From Mangrovicoccus ximenensis (GTDB lineage Bacteria; Pseudomonadota; Alphaproteobacteria; Rhodobacterales; Rhodobacteraceae): DNA of 38,681 bases. Where the stretch lies: assembly GCF_003056725.1 (NCBI RefSeq), contig NZ_QBKZ01000002.1:1-38681 (forward strand), given 5' to 3'. Positions 25,184 to 31,334 of this stretch are shown here, piece after piece. The notes under the pieces are model-generated. The model was not told the DNA's origin, made no database searches, and saw only the letters and a program-made list of their open reading frames with translations. The translations under genes and the position numbers were made by a program. Position 1 is the stretch's first letter. Each line of letters starts with the position of its first letter.

Positions 25184-25258
25184 GCTCGCCGTCACCAGCG
25201 GCGCTCGGACCGGTGGCGCAGCCGCTGGCAACTGCTTGAACCAATGGCGCATAATGCC
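25184..25258. repeat. double family A insertion (copies A4 and A13, in istA)
   Basis: A 75-nt in-frame insertion between GWERG and GQVEKN of IstA, holding two cores: CTCGGACCGGTGGCG with 8-bp arms CCAGCGGC (25195-25202) and GCCGCTGG (25221-25228), then a diverged TTGAACCAATGGCG. Length equals two single units. Confidence 0.85.
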
Positions 25259-25381
25259 CCGCTCCCAGCCAGCCTCCGGATTGCAGAATTCCGGCTCGAA
25301 GACGTAGTGGCTTGCCATGCTCGGGAAGCGGGCGTTGACCTGCCGCGCCTTGCCCTTGCCCACCCGGTCCACCGCCGTCTT

Positions 25382-25456
25382 CGCGTCCGTCGCCGGCGGG
25401 ATCGGACCGATGGCGCCTCGTCGGCAACTCCTCGGACCAATGGCGGATCAACGAAC
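25382..25456. repeat. double family A insertion (copies A5 and A6, in istA)
   Basis: About 72-75 nt between the GICDSV and KTAVDRV blocks of IstA, with two cores in tandem (ATCGGACCGATGGCG and CTCGGACCAATGGCG on plus). The second unit begins directly after the GGCAACTC end of the first, as in the other double insertion. Confidence 0.8.
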
Positions 25457-25492
25457 GCTGTCGCAAATCCCCCGTCGCGGGACGCCTCCGAA

Positions 25493-25533
25493 GGTGAGGG
25501 GCAATCCGCCACCGGTCCGAGGATGCCCCGAAC
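25493..25533. repeat. palindromic insertion, family A (copy A12, in istA)
   Basis: Minus-strand core CTCGGACCGGTGGCG with arms GGGGCA and TGCCCC (25498-25503 and 25524-25529). Separates HWHGF from FGGVPRRG; net 35-38 nt, shifting frame. Confidence 0.8.
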
Positions 25534-25595
25534 GAAGCCATGCCAGTGGGCGTCGAACAGAATCTCGTGGGTCTGCAGCAGATGGACCCGGACGA

Positions 25596-25638
25596 GGAGT
25601 TGCCATCGCCGCGCCACCGGTCCGAGCGGTGATGGCAA
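25596..25638. repeat. palindromic insertion, family A (copy A3, in istA)
   Basis: Minus-strand core CTCGGACCGGTGGCG with arms TTGCCATC and GATGGCAA (25600-25607 and 25631-25638 on plus). A 37-nt unit inserted just after AHIKLAHSR; part of one arm may be native istA sequence. Confidence 0.85.
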
Positions 25639-26046
25639 CGCGGCTGTGCGCCAGCTTGATATGCGCCACCTGAAGCTTCGTGTGCTCGCCGCCGATCGTC
25701 GCCCAATTTCTTGAGTCATGGCCTCGCTCCAGTCGAACTGGAAGGCCTCGCCGGGCTCGAAGGCGAGCGGCACGAAGGTGCCGCGTCCGGCGCTCTGGCT
25801 CTCGCGCTGCCGCGCCTCCTTCCAGCGCCGCGCGAAGGCGGCCACCCGGTTATGGGAGCCCTCGTAGCCCAGGCTGGCGAGTTCGGCGTGCAGCTGCTTC
25901 GGCGTTCGCCGCTGCTTCCGCGGCTTGCCCGCCTCGGTCTTCAGCCAGGCCGCCAGCTTTTCCGCGTAGGGGTCCAGCTTGCTCGGCCGCTCGGGAACTT
26001 GGAACGGCGGATCCACGGTCCCGGCCCTGGGATACTTGCGGATCGC

Positions 26047-26085
26047 TCGGCGCGGCCTCGGACCGGTGGCGGCGCGCGCCTCGCT
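26047..26085. repeat. palindromic insertion, family A (copy A11, in istA)
   Basis: Core CTCGGACCGGTGGCG on plus with arms GGCGCG (26049-26054) and CGCGCC (26075-26080). Adds about 12 residues in frame between GLSR and IRKY of the IstA helix-turn-helix region. Confidence 0.8.
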
Positions 26086-26224
26086 CCGGGATAGCCCGGT
26101 ACGCCGGGATATCTCCCGGATCGAGAGCTGGTCCCTCAATGCCCAGCGTCGGATCACGCTCAGAAATGCCATGTCGATCACTCCGTTGACCCCCGATGAT
26201 CAAGTCGGGGGCGAGTTCAAACAT

Positions 26225-26284
26225 GGGTCAGTTCTCAGTGGAAATTTCCGGGCTGCCCGGGTCAGTTCTCAACGGAAATCAACA
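26225..26284. repeat. IS21 terminal region with two subterminal repeats
   Basis: GGGTCAGTTCTCAGTGGAAA (from 26225) and GGGTCAGTTCTCAACGGAAA (from 26260) are near-identical direct repeats, the multiple transposase-binding sites typical of IS21 ends. The outer copy runs to ATCAACA at 26284, giving the expected TGT at the terminus on the minus strand. They lie upstream of istA and probably also contain its promoter. Confidence 0.85.
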
Positions 26285-26368
26285 GGCGGCGGCCGGAACC
26301 GCCTGCCGGAGGTCATCAGCGGGGTTGAGTTCCGCGACGGCCTCCGCCACCTTCAAGCTGCGGCCTGA
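26285..26368 (+). pseudogene. possible tail of another transposase
   Basis: The plus frame directly outside the IS21 end reads NRLPEVISGVEFRDGLRHLQ and stops after AAA. V-I-x-G-V-x-F-x-D-G tails of this kind end several transposase families, so the IS21 copy may have inserted into, or been joined to, an older IS. Only 28 codons; family uncertain. Confidence 0.3.
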
Positions 26369-26458
26369 TCAAGCGTCGCCAACTTTCGCGCATTTCTCAC
26401 CCATCATACCCCGGGAGCAAACACCTGGGACTGCAGGCGCCTGACCGGAGGACCTGCC

Positions 26459-26641
26459 ATGCTGCGCCTTGCTTCGTTGCTCTGCGGATTGATCGTCCCG
26501 ACGCTTGCCGGGACCGGCGCGGTGATCGCGCTGGCCGCCGGGACCAAGGGCGCGGCGGCGATCCTCTCGGCCGCCGCAGCCGGTACGCTGGCCGCGCTGC
26601 CGCTGTCCCGGGTCGCGGCGAAGGCGCTCTACGGCTCCTGA
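26459..26641 (+). CDS. small two-helix membrane protein (Rhodobacteraceae type, sometimes mislabelled CTP synthetase)
   Basis: Sixty residues with two hydrophobic segments (RLASLLCGLIVPTLAGTGAV and ILSAAAAGTLAALPLSRVAA) ending KALYGS. Short proteins with this pattern occur widely in Rhodobacteraceae; some entries carry the name CTP synthetase without reason. GGAGG lies eight bases before the ATG, supporting real translation. Its stop overlaps the end of the convergent hydrolase gene by 13 bases. Function unknown. Confidence 0.7.
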   Translation: MLRLASLLCGLIVPTLAGTGAVIALAAGTKGAAAILSAAAAGTLAALPLSRVAAKALYGS

Positions 26642-27399
26642 CCGGCATCGAGGAAGACCCGCGCGGCGGCCTCGAATTCGCGCGGCTTCTCGGCATGCAG
26701 CCAATGGCCCGCGCCGGGGATCTTGACGAAGCGCGCCTTGGGGAATTTCGCCTTGATCTCGGGGCGGTACTCCTGCGTGACATAGTCCGAGGCGCCGCCC
26801 GAGAGGAACAGGGCCGGGCCGCCGAAGCTCGCCTCGATCTGCGGGAAGCCGATGACCTTGTCCATCTCGGCGGCCAGCACGTCGAGATTGAGCTTCCAGC
26901 GCTTCTCCTTCACGTCGAGGCTCTGCAGCAGGAAGGCGCGGATCTGGAGTTCCGGCACGCTGGCGCGCAGCTGCTGGTCGGCATCGCTGCGGGTCTCGAC
27001 CGCCGAGAGGTCGACGCTGCGCATCGCCTCGACATATTGCATCTGGCTGTGGCGGTAGCCCACCGGCGCGATGTCGGCGACGATCAGCCGGTGGACCAGC
27101 TCGGGCCGGGTCAATGCCAGAACCATCGCCGCCTTGCCGCCCATCGAATGGCCCAGAACGTCGGCGCGGCCGCCGATCGTGCCGATGGCCTCGGCGATGT
27201 CGTCGGCCATGCCGGGATAGGAATGGCGGTCCGTCCAGGGGCTGTCGCCGTGGTTGCGCTGGTCGACGGCATAGACCGGACGGGTGTCCGACAGCCGCTT
27301 GGCGATGACGCCCCAGTTGCGGGCCGATCCGAAGAGCCCGTGCACGATCAGGAGCGGCGTTCCGGTCTCGACGGTGCCGTGGCGGATGATGTTGAGCAT
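26629..27399 (-). CDS. alpha/beta hydrolase, YbfF-like esterase
   Basis: A 256-residue alpha/beta hydrolase. The oxyanion region is LLIVHGLFGSARNWGVIAKR, followed by YAVDQRNHGDSPWTDRHSYP, the nucleophile elbow DVLGHSMGGKAAMVLALTRP with Ser in GHSMG (near residue 94), and the catalytic His in IPGAGHWLHAEKPREFEAA near the C-terminus. These are typical of YbfF-type acyl-esterases. The natural substrate is unknown. The length and motif set are complete. The ATG at 27399 follows the purine-rich GCAAGGGAACAGGCC. It is convergent with the small membrane protein gene and divergent from the ABC remnant genes. Confidence 0.9.
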   Translation of the reverse strand: MLNIIRHGTVETGTPLLIVHGLFGSARNWGVIAKRLSDTRPVYAVDQRNHGDSPWTDRHSYPGMADDIAEAIGTIGGRADVLGHSMGGKAAMVLALTRPELVHRLIVADIAPVGYRHSQMQYVEAMRSVDLSAVETRSDADQQLRASVPELQIRAFLLQSLDVKEKRWKLNLDVLAAEMDKVIGFPQIEASFGGPALFLSGGASDYVTQEYRPEIKAKFPKARFVKIPGAGHWLHAEKPREFEAAARVFLDAGQEP

Positions 27400-27523
27400 G
27401 GCCTGTTCCCTTGCCTCTGCCCCGCGGTATTGCGGCCCTCCGGCAACAGGTCAAGGCCTGCCGGGCGATGCGCGGCGACAGGGCCGCGCGTTGGTGCCAC
27501 TCTGGGGGCGAGGAGGTCCGGCC

Positions 27524-27650
27524 ATGCAGGAGAACAGGATCGGCGAAATTTCGGGCGCGCTGGCGGCGCAGCTCCATGCCAAGCTGGGCCTGGCGGATGC
27601 GGGACTGCGCCAGCAGCTGCGCGGGATCGGCCGCCGGGTGCCGCGGCGGG
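27524..27650 (+). pseudogene. hypothetical protein N-terminus, truncated after about 40 residues
   Basis: The frame reads QENRIGEISGALAAQLHAKL, GLADAGLRQQLRGIGRRVPR. Similar short helical proteins (around 100 residues, ending in an acidic helix) precede ABC exporter genes in related genomes, as I recall them. Similarity ends near 27650, where a different frame takes over with the tail of an ABC ATPase. The start is ATG 27524 behind GAGGAGGTCCGGCC. Confidence 0.5.
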
Positions 27651-27702
27651 TGCCGACGGCGCCATCGAGGGCGAGGACCGGCTGAGCGAGGCGGCGGAAT
27701 GA
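27651..27702 (+). pseudogene. tail of an ABC transporter ATPase
   Basis: The last 17 codons before the stop at 27700-27702 read ADGAIEGEDRLSEAAE, the usual position of the D-G-x-I motif that ends ABC ATPases of the LolD/YbbA group. The stop overlaps the permease start as ATGA, the arrangement expected of an ATPase-permease pair. Everything upstream, including Walker A, signature and Walker B, is missing. Confidence 0.6.
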
Positions 27703-28495
27703 GGCTCGCCCAGGCGGGGCGGATCGCCCGGCGGGAACTGCGCGGCGGCCTCGGCGCCTTCCGCATCTTCCTCACCTGCCTGACGCTCGGCGTCATGGCC
27801 ATCGCCGCGGTCGGCACGGTGCGCCTGTCGATCGAGGACGGGCTGTCGCGCGAGGGCGCGGTGATCCTCGGCGGCGATGCCGAGATGGAATTCACCTACC
27901 GCTTCGCCTCCGAGGACCAGAAGGCCTGGATGCGCTCGGTCTCGGACCGGATGTCCGAGATCGTCGATTTCCGCTCGATGGCGGTCAACGCGGCGGGCGA
28001 GCGCGGGCTGACCCAGGTCAAGGGCGTCGACGGCCTCTATCCGCTTCTGGGCAATGTCGCGCTGGTGCCCGAGATGCCGCTGGCCGAGGCGCTGGCCGGC
28101 GACGGAACCCGTCCCGGCATCGTCATGCAGAAGGTGCTGATCGACCGGCTGGGGCTCGTTCCCGGCGACACGGTGCGGCTGGGCGCCAAGGATTTCGTGC
28201 TGATGGCCGAGCTGGCCCGCGAGCCCGATGCCGGCACCTCGGGCTTCTCGCTCGGGCCGCGCAGCATCGTCGCCACCCCGGCGCTCGACGGCTCGGGGCT
28301 GCTCTCCGAAGGATCGCTCTTCGACACGGATTACCGGCTCGACCTGCCGGAAACCGCCGATCTCGACGCGGTGAAGGCCGAGGCCGAGGCGCGCTACCGC
28401 GACGAGGGCATGCGCTGGCGCGACGCGCGGAACGGCGCGCCCGGCATCCAGCGCTTCGTCGACCGGATCGGCGCGTTTCTCGTCCTCGTCGGGCT
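27699..28495 (+). pseudogene. FtsX-like ABC transporter permease (YbbP type), truncated
   Basis: From ATG 27699 the frame reads IARRELRGGLGAFRIFLTCL, TLGVMAIAAVGTVRLSIEDG, then a long periplasmic domain (LSREGAVILGGDAEMEFTYR, VDGLYPLLGNVALVPEMPLA) and returns to the membrane at RFVDRIGAFLVLVGL, where similarity stops (about 28492). This is the first quarter to third of YbbP-like permeases, which have about 830 residues. The first membrane helix and first periplasmic domain are present; the remaining nine helices are lost. The next bases belong to an IS5-family remnant. Confidence 0.8.
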
Positions 28496-28584
28496 CCGCA
28501 AAACTGTCCGGGAAACGGGGACCACCTCAATCCTCAAGATGACAGGGCTGAACTGGGCGGTCTCCGGCTTTTCCGCGCTCAGCC

Positions 28585-28614
28585 GGCGCCGAAGCGATCC
28601 GGGACCATGGCGCC
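28585..28614. repeat. degenerate family A-like palindrome (copy A14, in IS5)
   Basis: GGCGCC (28585-28590) and GGCGCC (28609-28614) flank GGGACCAT; the GGGACCATGGCGCC stretch resembles the family A core. It marks the place where the IS5 frame changes and coding sequence is missing. Confidence 0.4.
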
Positions 28615-28816
28615 AGCGGCGCGGCGAATACCTGATGAATGGCTGGCCAGGACGAACGGCCCCCGCCGTCGGCACCGCAAAGCCCATCTGGCTATGGACA
28701 CGGCCACCGACGACATGAAGGCGGTGGAAGTCACCTGCAGCCGCGAGGGCGACAGCCCCGTGCTGCCTGAACTTCTGGCCCAGCTCCCCGAGGACGAGGA
28801 GATCGGCATCGCAACG

Positions 28817-28891
28817 GGCGAGTTGCCAGCGGGTGCGCCGTCGCCCATCGGGCTCGGACCGATTGCGCCGCGATGGGCAACTCCGGGCACC
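28817..28891. repeat. nested family A insertion (copy A1, in IS5)
   Basis: A 75-nt in-frame insertion. The inner 37-nt unit (28844-28880) has core CTCGGACCGATTGCG with arms CCCATCG and CGATGGG. It sits inside an outer unit of about 38 nt whose arms GCCAGCGGGTGC and GGCACCGCTGGC also pair, the right one partly formed by target sequence. Confidence 0.85.
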
Positions 28892-29050
28892 GCTGGCGAC
28901 GCCTTCGGCACAAGGCGGTGCCACTCGGCGATCCTGGCGCTTGGCGGCACAGGAGCCTTTCCAATCCGCAGGAACGCAGCCTCCGGAAGGCGGACTGCCT
29001 TTCCGCCCTGGCCCGCAGCGACATCCCGCGACCACTTCTTTCCCTCGGAC

Positions 29051-29484
29051 CGGTAGCGGTCCTGACCTCGCTGTCCGCATCGTTTCAGTGCCACCGGCGG
29101 GCTATCCGCCGTGGACAGGAGTTCAATCTTGGGATCGGACATGAGGACGCGCACAAGCTCGGTGCCATTCCCGAATGCCGCCCCCGTGACGCGTCTCTCG
29201 ACGGATGAACGCGATCGGGCGGCCATCAACTGCGGAACGCCGCTGGATCAAGCTGCGCGGTTCCGGAAGGCGCGGGGCAGGGTGCGCGGGCGGCCCGGTG
29301 GGGTTGCCGCCGCTGCCGGAAGCCGGGATTTCCGGAGAGCGTGGCGCCCGGCCTTGCCGTGTCGCGCGGTCCGTCCATCGGAGAGGCACCTACTCGTGGT
29401 CCGAGCTGGTGCGTCCGGGGCTGGCGTTGTGGTGCCGAGGCCGGTTTTGCATGGCAGGTGGCCGGGTGCCGCAGGGCTGCGCGG
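29051..29484. other. unassigned stretch after the IS5 remnant
   Basis: No recognisable gene on either strand. The left end has CTCGGACCGGTAGCGG (from about 29044), which resembles the family A core. A less GC-rich patch lies near 29095-29135. Confidence 0.45.
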
Positions 29485-29731
29485 GATCGCGCCCTCCGCC
29501 GGGCAGGGCTTCGGGCTCTGGGCGGTGGCGGGCAAGGCCTCGATGGCGCTCGCGGCGCTGGTGCTGCTGCCGCTTCTCGACCGCGCCGGACTGGAGGAGG
29601 GGCGTCCCGGCGCCTCGCTCCTCTTGGCGCTGCTCTACGGCCTCCTGCCGCTCGGACTGAAGCTCGCGGCGATGGCGCTGCTGGCCGCCACTCCCCTCGA
29701 AGACCGGAGAACCGCATGTCCCTCGTCCTGA
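29485..29731 (+). pseudogene. C-terminal end of an MFS transporter (GPH symporter type)
   Basis: The frame ending at 29731 reads PSAGQGFGLWAVAGKASMAL, AALVLLPLLDRAGLEEGRPG and SLLLALLYGLLPLGLKLAAM. The FGLW-x-x-x-x-K motif followed by the last two membrane helices is typical of glycoside-pentoside-hexuronide-type MFS symporters. Only about 80 of 430 residues remain, and no family sequence is seen upstream of 29485. Its stop overlaps the start of the DUF3833 gene by 16 bases, a spacing expected of the original operon, so the left breakpoint is the abnormal one. Confidence 0.7.
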
Positions 29732-30300
29732 GTTTCCTGGTCGGCCTCGTGGCCGCGCTCGTCCTCGTCCTGCTGGCCTCGCGCATTGCCTCGTTCCGCG
29801 CGCAGCGCCCCGAGGACTATGCCGGCGACGGCCCGGCCTTCGACCTCGTGCGCCATATTTCCGGGCCGATCGACTGCGAAGGCGTGATCTACGGTCCCTT
29901 CGGCCGGGTCGCCGCACGATTTGTTGCGCAGATGCAGGCGGATTGGGACGGGAACCGGGGAACGATGACCGAGGCCTTCCGTTATCATACCGGCAGCACG
30001 CAGGACCGTGTCTGGACCCTGACCGCCCGCGAGGACGGCACGGTCCTGGCGGAGGCGCCGGATCTGGTGGGCACCGGCCACGGACGGCAATGCGGTCCGG
30101 CCCTGTGCCTCAACTACCGGCTGCGGCTGCCGGAGGGGTCGGGCGGGCATGTGCTCGATGTGACCGACTGGATGTACGTGATGGAGAACGGGGCGATCGT
30201 GAACCGCAGCCAGTTCCGCAAGTTCGGGATCAAGGTGGCGGAGCTGGTGGCGGTGATGCGCCCAGCGGCAGCACGGGAGGCCCTGGACAAGACCGCCTGA
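29716..30300 (+). CDS. DUF3833 family protein
   Basis: A 194-residue protein with an N-terminal membrane anchor or signal ([20 protein letters not shown]). The DUF3833 pattern follows: [20 protein letters not shown], then [40 protein letters not shown], and [20 protein letters not shown] with [14 protein letters not shown]. The family is of unknown function; many members are lipoproteins, but no lipobox is evident here. Conserved D-W-M-Y and N-R-S motifs are present and the length is normal. ATG 29716 overlaps the MFS gene end. In related genomes DUF3833, the MFS gene and the SDR that follows form one operon. Confidence 0.85.
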   Translation: MSLVLSFLVGLVAALVLVLLASRIASFRAQRPEDYAGDGPAFDLVRHISGPIDCEGVIYGPFGRVAARFVAQMQADWDGNRGTMTEAFRYHTGSTQDRVWTLTAREDGTVLAEAPDLVGTGHGRQCGPALCLNYRLRLPEGSGGHVLDVTDWMYVMENGAIVNRSQFRKFGIKVAELVAVMRPAAAREALDKTA

Positions 30301-30320
30301 GAGGCGGCGGGAGCTGGGTG

Positions 30321-30473
30321 ATGACGGAACTGAAGGATCGCCGCTACTGGGTGGTCGGGGCCTCCGAGGGGCTGGGCCTGGCGCTGGCCGAAGCGCTGGC
30401 CGCCGAAGGCGCGGAGCTGGTGCTGAGCGCGCGTTCGGCGGGGCGGCTGGAACAGGTCGCGGCAGGCATGCCG
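30321..30473 (+). pseudogene. short-chain dehydrogenase, only the first 50 residues left
   Basis: From ATG 30321 the frame reads [40 protein letters not shown] and EQVAAG. It has the G-A-S-x-G-x-G nucleotide-binding motif and the second-strand S-A-R of an SDR. Similarity ends near 30473, where the sequence enters the antisense strand of tkt. The catalytic Tyr and Lys are absent. It follows the DUF3833 gene by 20 bases, so it was the third gene of that operon. Confidence 0.8.
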
Positions 30474-30476
30474 GGT

Positions 30477-31322
30477 CCAGCCCATCGCCTCGCGGGCGGC
30501 GGCGATCTCTTCCGCGCCCAGCGGCGCGCCATGGACCTTGTGGCTCCCGGCCTTGGTGGGCGCGCCCTTGCCGATCACCGTCCTGCAGGCGATCAGCGAG
30601 GGACGGGGGTCTTGGCGCGCGGCCTCGATGGCGGCGGCGATGGCGGCGGTGTCATGGCCGTCCACGCTCTGCACATGCCATTGCGCGGCAGCGAAGCGGG
30701 CGCGCTGGTCGGTGGAGGTGGAGATGTCTGTCGAGCCGTCGATGGTGATGCCGTTGTCGTCCCAGAAAACGACCAGCCGCCCCAGCCGCAGATGCCCGGC
30801 CATGTCGATCGCCTCGTGGGAGATGCCCTCCATCAGGCAGCCGTCCCCGGCCAGCACATAGGTCCAGTGATCCACCAGATCGTCGCCGAAGCGCGCGTTC
30901 TGCATCCTTTCGGCCAGCGCCATGCCGACCGCGGTCGAAATCCCCTGGCCCAGCGGCCCGGTGGTGGTCTCGATCCCCTTGGCGTGGCCGTATTCCGGGT
31001 GCCCGGCGGTGCGGCTGCCCATCTGGCGGAAGGCGCGCAGCTGATCCGCCCCCATGTCGTCATAGCCCAAGAGGTGGTTGATCGCGTAGACCAGCATCGA
31101 GCCATGGCCCGCGCTCATCACGAAGCGGTCGCGGTCGGGCCATTTGTCGTCGGCGGGGTCCACCGACAGGAAGCGGTTGAAGAGCACGGTCGCCACATCG
31201 GCAAGGCCCATCGGCGCGCCGGGATGGCCCGATTGCGCGGCCTCGACGGCGTCCATGGCGAGCACGCGGATGGCATTGGCCATGACGGTCTCGGAGACGG
31301 TGATCCTTGTCTGTTCGTTCAT
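30477..31322 (-). pseudogene. cbbT: transketolase (cbbT), C-terminal half and more lost
   Basis: From ATG 31322 the frame reads [60 protein letters not shown], and the thiamine-diphosphate motif [20 protein letters not shown] with [12 protein letters not shown]. Similarity continues to [18 protein letters not shown] and stops there (30477), leaving about 282 of 660-670 residues. The frame continues antisense through the SDR remnant to 30114. Transketolase passes two-carbon units in the Calvin cycle and pentose phosphate pathway. The pyrimidine-binding and C-terminal domains are missing, so no enzyme is made from this copy. The ATG follows GAGGAGGACGCCCG, 12 bases after prk, in the cbbF-cbbP-cbbT order. 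Confidence 0.9.
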
Positions 31323-31334
31323 CGGGCGTCCTCC

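Larger units (their letters stand above)
24205..26181 (-). pseudogene. istA: istA transposase remnant with many palindromic insertions
   Basis: From ATG 26181 the frame reads AFLSVIRRWALRDQLSIREI with SRRTGLSR, the helix-turn-helix of IstA, then IRKYPRAGTVDPPFQVPERP, LAFEPGEAFQFDWSE (first catalytic Asp), LLQTHEILFDAHWHGF (second Asp), KTAVDRVGKGKARQVNARFP, EPEFCNPEAGWERG, GQVEKNVQDARHR, LAAMNGWLEQRCIELRGETR, GFVEQSKRVSPT, FANRPVSLRIHPGRLVVV and ELPDAVRTLQHQLPKRPGGD. All blocks are in IstA order. The gaps between them hold insertions A11, A3, A12, A5/6, A4/13, A2, B1, A10, C1 and A8. A further small AT-richer insertion (about 25715-25731) follows the DWSE motif. Several shift frame or add stops, so no active transposase can be made. 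Confidence 0.85.
23688..26284 (-). mobile_element. decayed IS21-family element, left half intact to its terminus, distal end lost
   Basis: The element runs on the minus strand from a terminal end at 26284 (two subterminal repeats, see 26225-26284) through istA and istB remnants to a breakpoint inside istB at about 23688, where cobS sequence takes over. The second IS end is missing. Coding sequence is recognisably IstA/IstB in every segment, but is cut into blocks by at least nine family A units, two B and two C insertions. Removing these restores a near-continuous IS21 reading, as judged against remembered family sequences. Confidence 0.85.
28493..29050 (+). pseudogene. decayed IS5-family transposase with a nested double family A insertion
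   Basis: Blocks across two frames are LRKTVRETGTTSILKMTGLN with WAVSGFSALSRRR, then EWLARTNGPRRRHRKAHLAM, DTATDDMKAVEVTCSREGDS, PVLPELLAQLPEDEEIG and GTRRCHSAILALGGTGAFPI with RRNA. The family reads LLRLxGLDWAVPDFSTLSRR ... HLAMDTATSDIRAVEFT ... DSPVLPELLDQIPEGEEIGTVTADGAYDTRRCHxAI. About 40 codons including the first catalytic Asp block are deleted near 28590-28620. A 75-nt insertion (28817-28891) splits the segment with the second catalytic Asp. Sequence after 29000 is no longer recognisable. The 5' side begins at the ABC permease breakpoint. Confidence 0.78.

Noticed and set aside
25596..25638. Idea that family A copies carry an inverted copy of the target's own flanking sequence
   Set aside because: In copy A3 one arm could be native istA sequence, but in A2, A4 and A12 both arms lie inside the inserted unit, and the GGCAACT end recurs in several copies. 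Kept only as a test within the covariation finding.
23729..26085. CRISPR-like array formed by the repeated CTCGGACC motif
   Set aside because: Spacing is irregular, orientations are mixed, and the sequences between copies are parts of istA and istB, not spacers.
27524..27702. A single small gene covering 27524-27685 upstream of the ABC permease
   Set aside because: The last codons of that frame overlap, in another phase, the clear D-G-x-I tail of an ABC ATPase whose stop overlaps the permease start; two truncated genes explain the region better.
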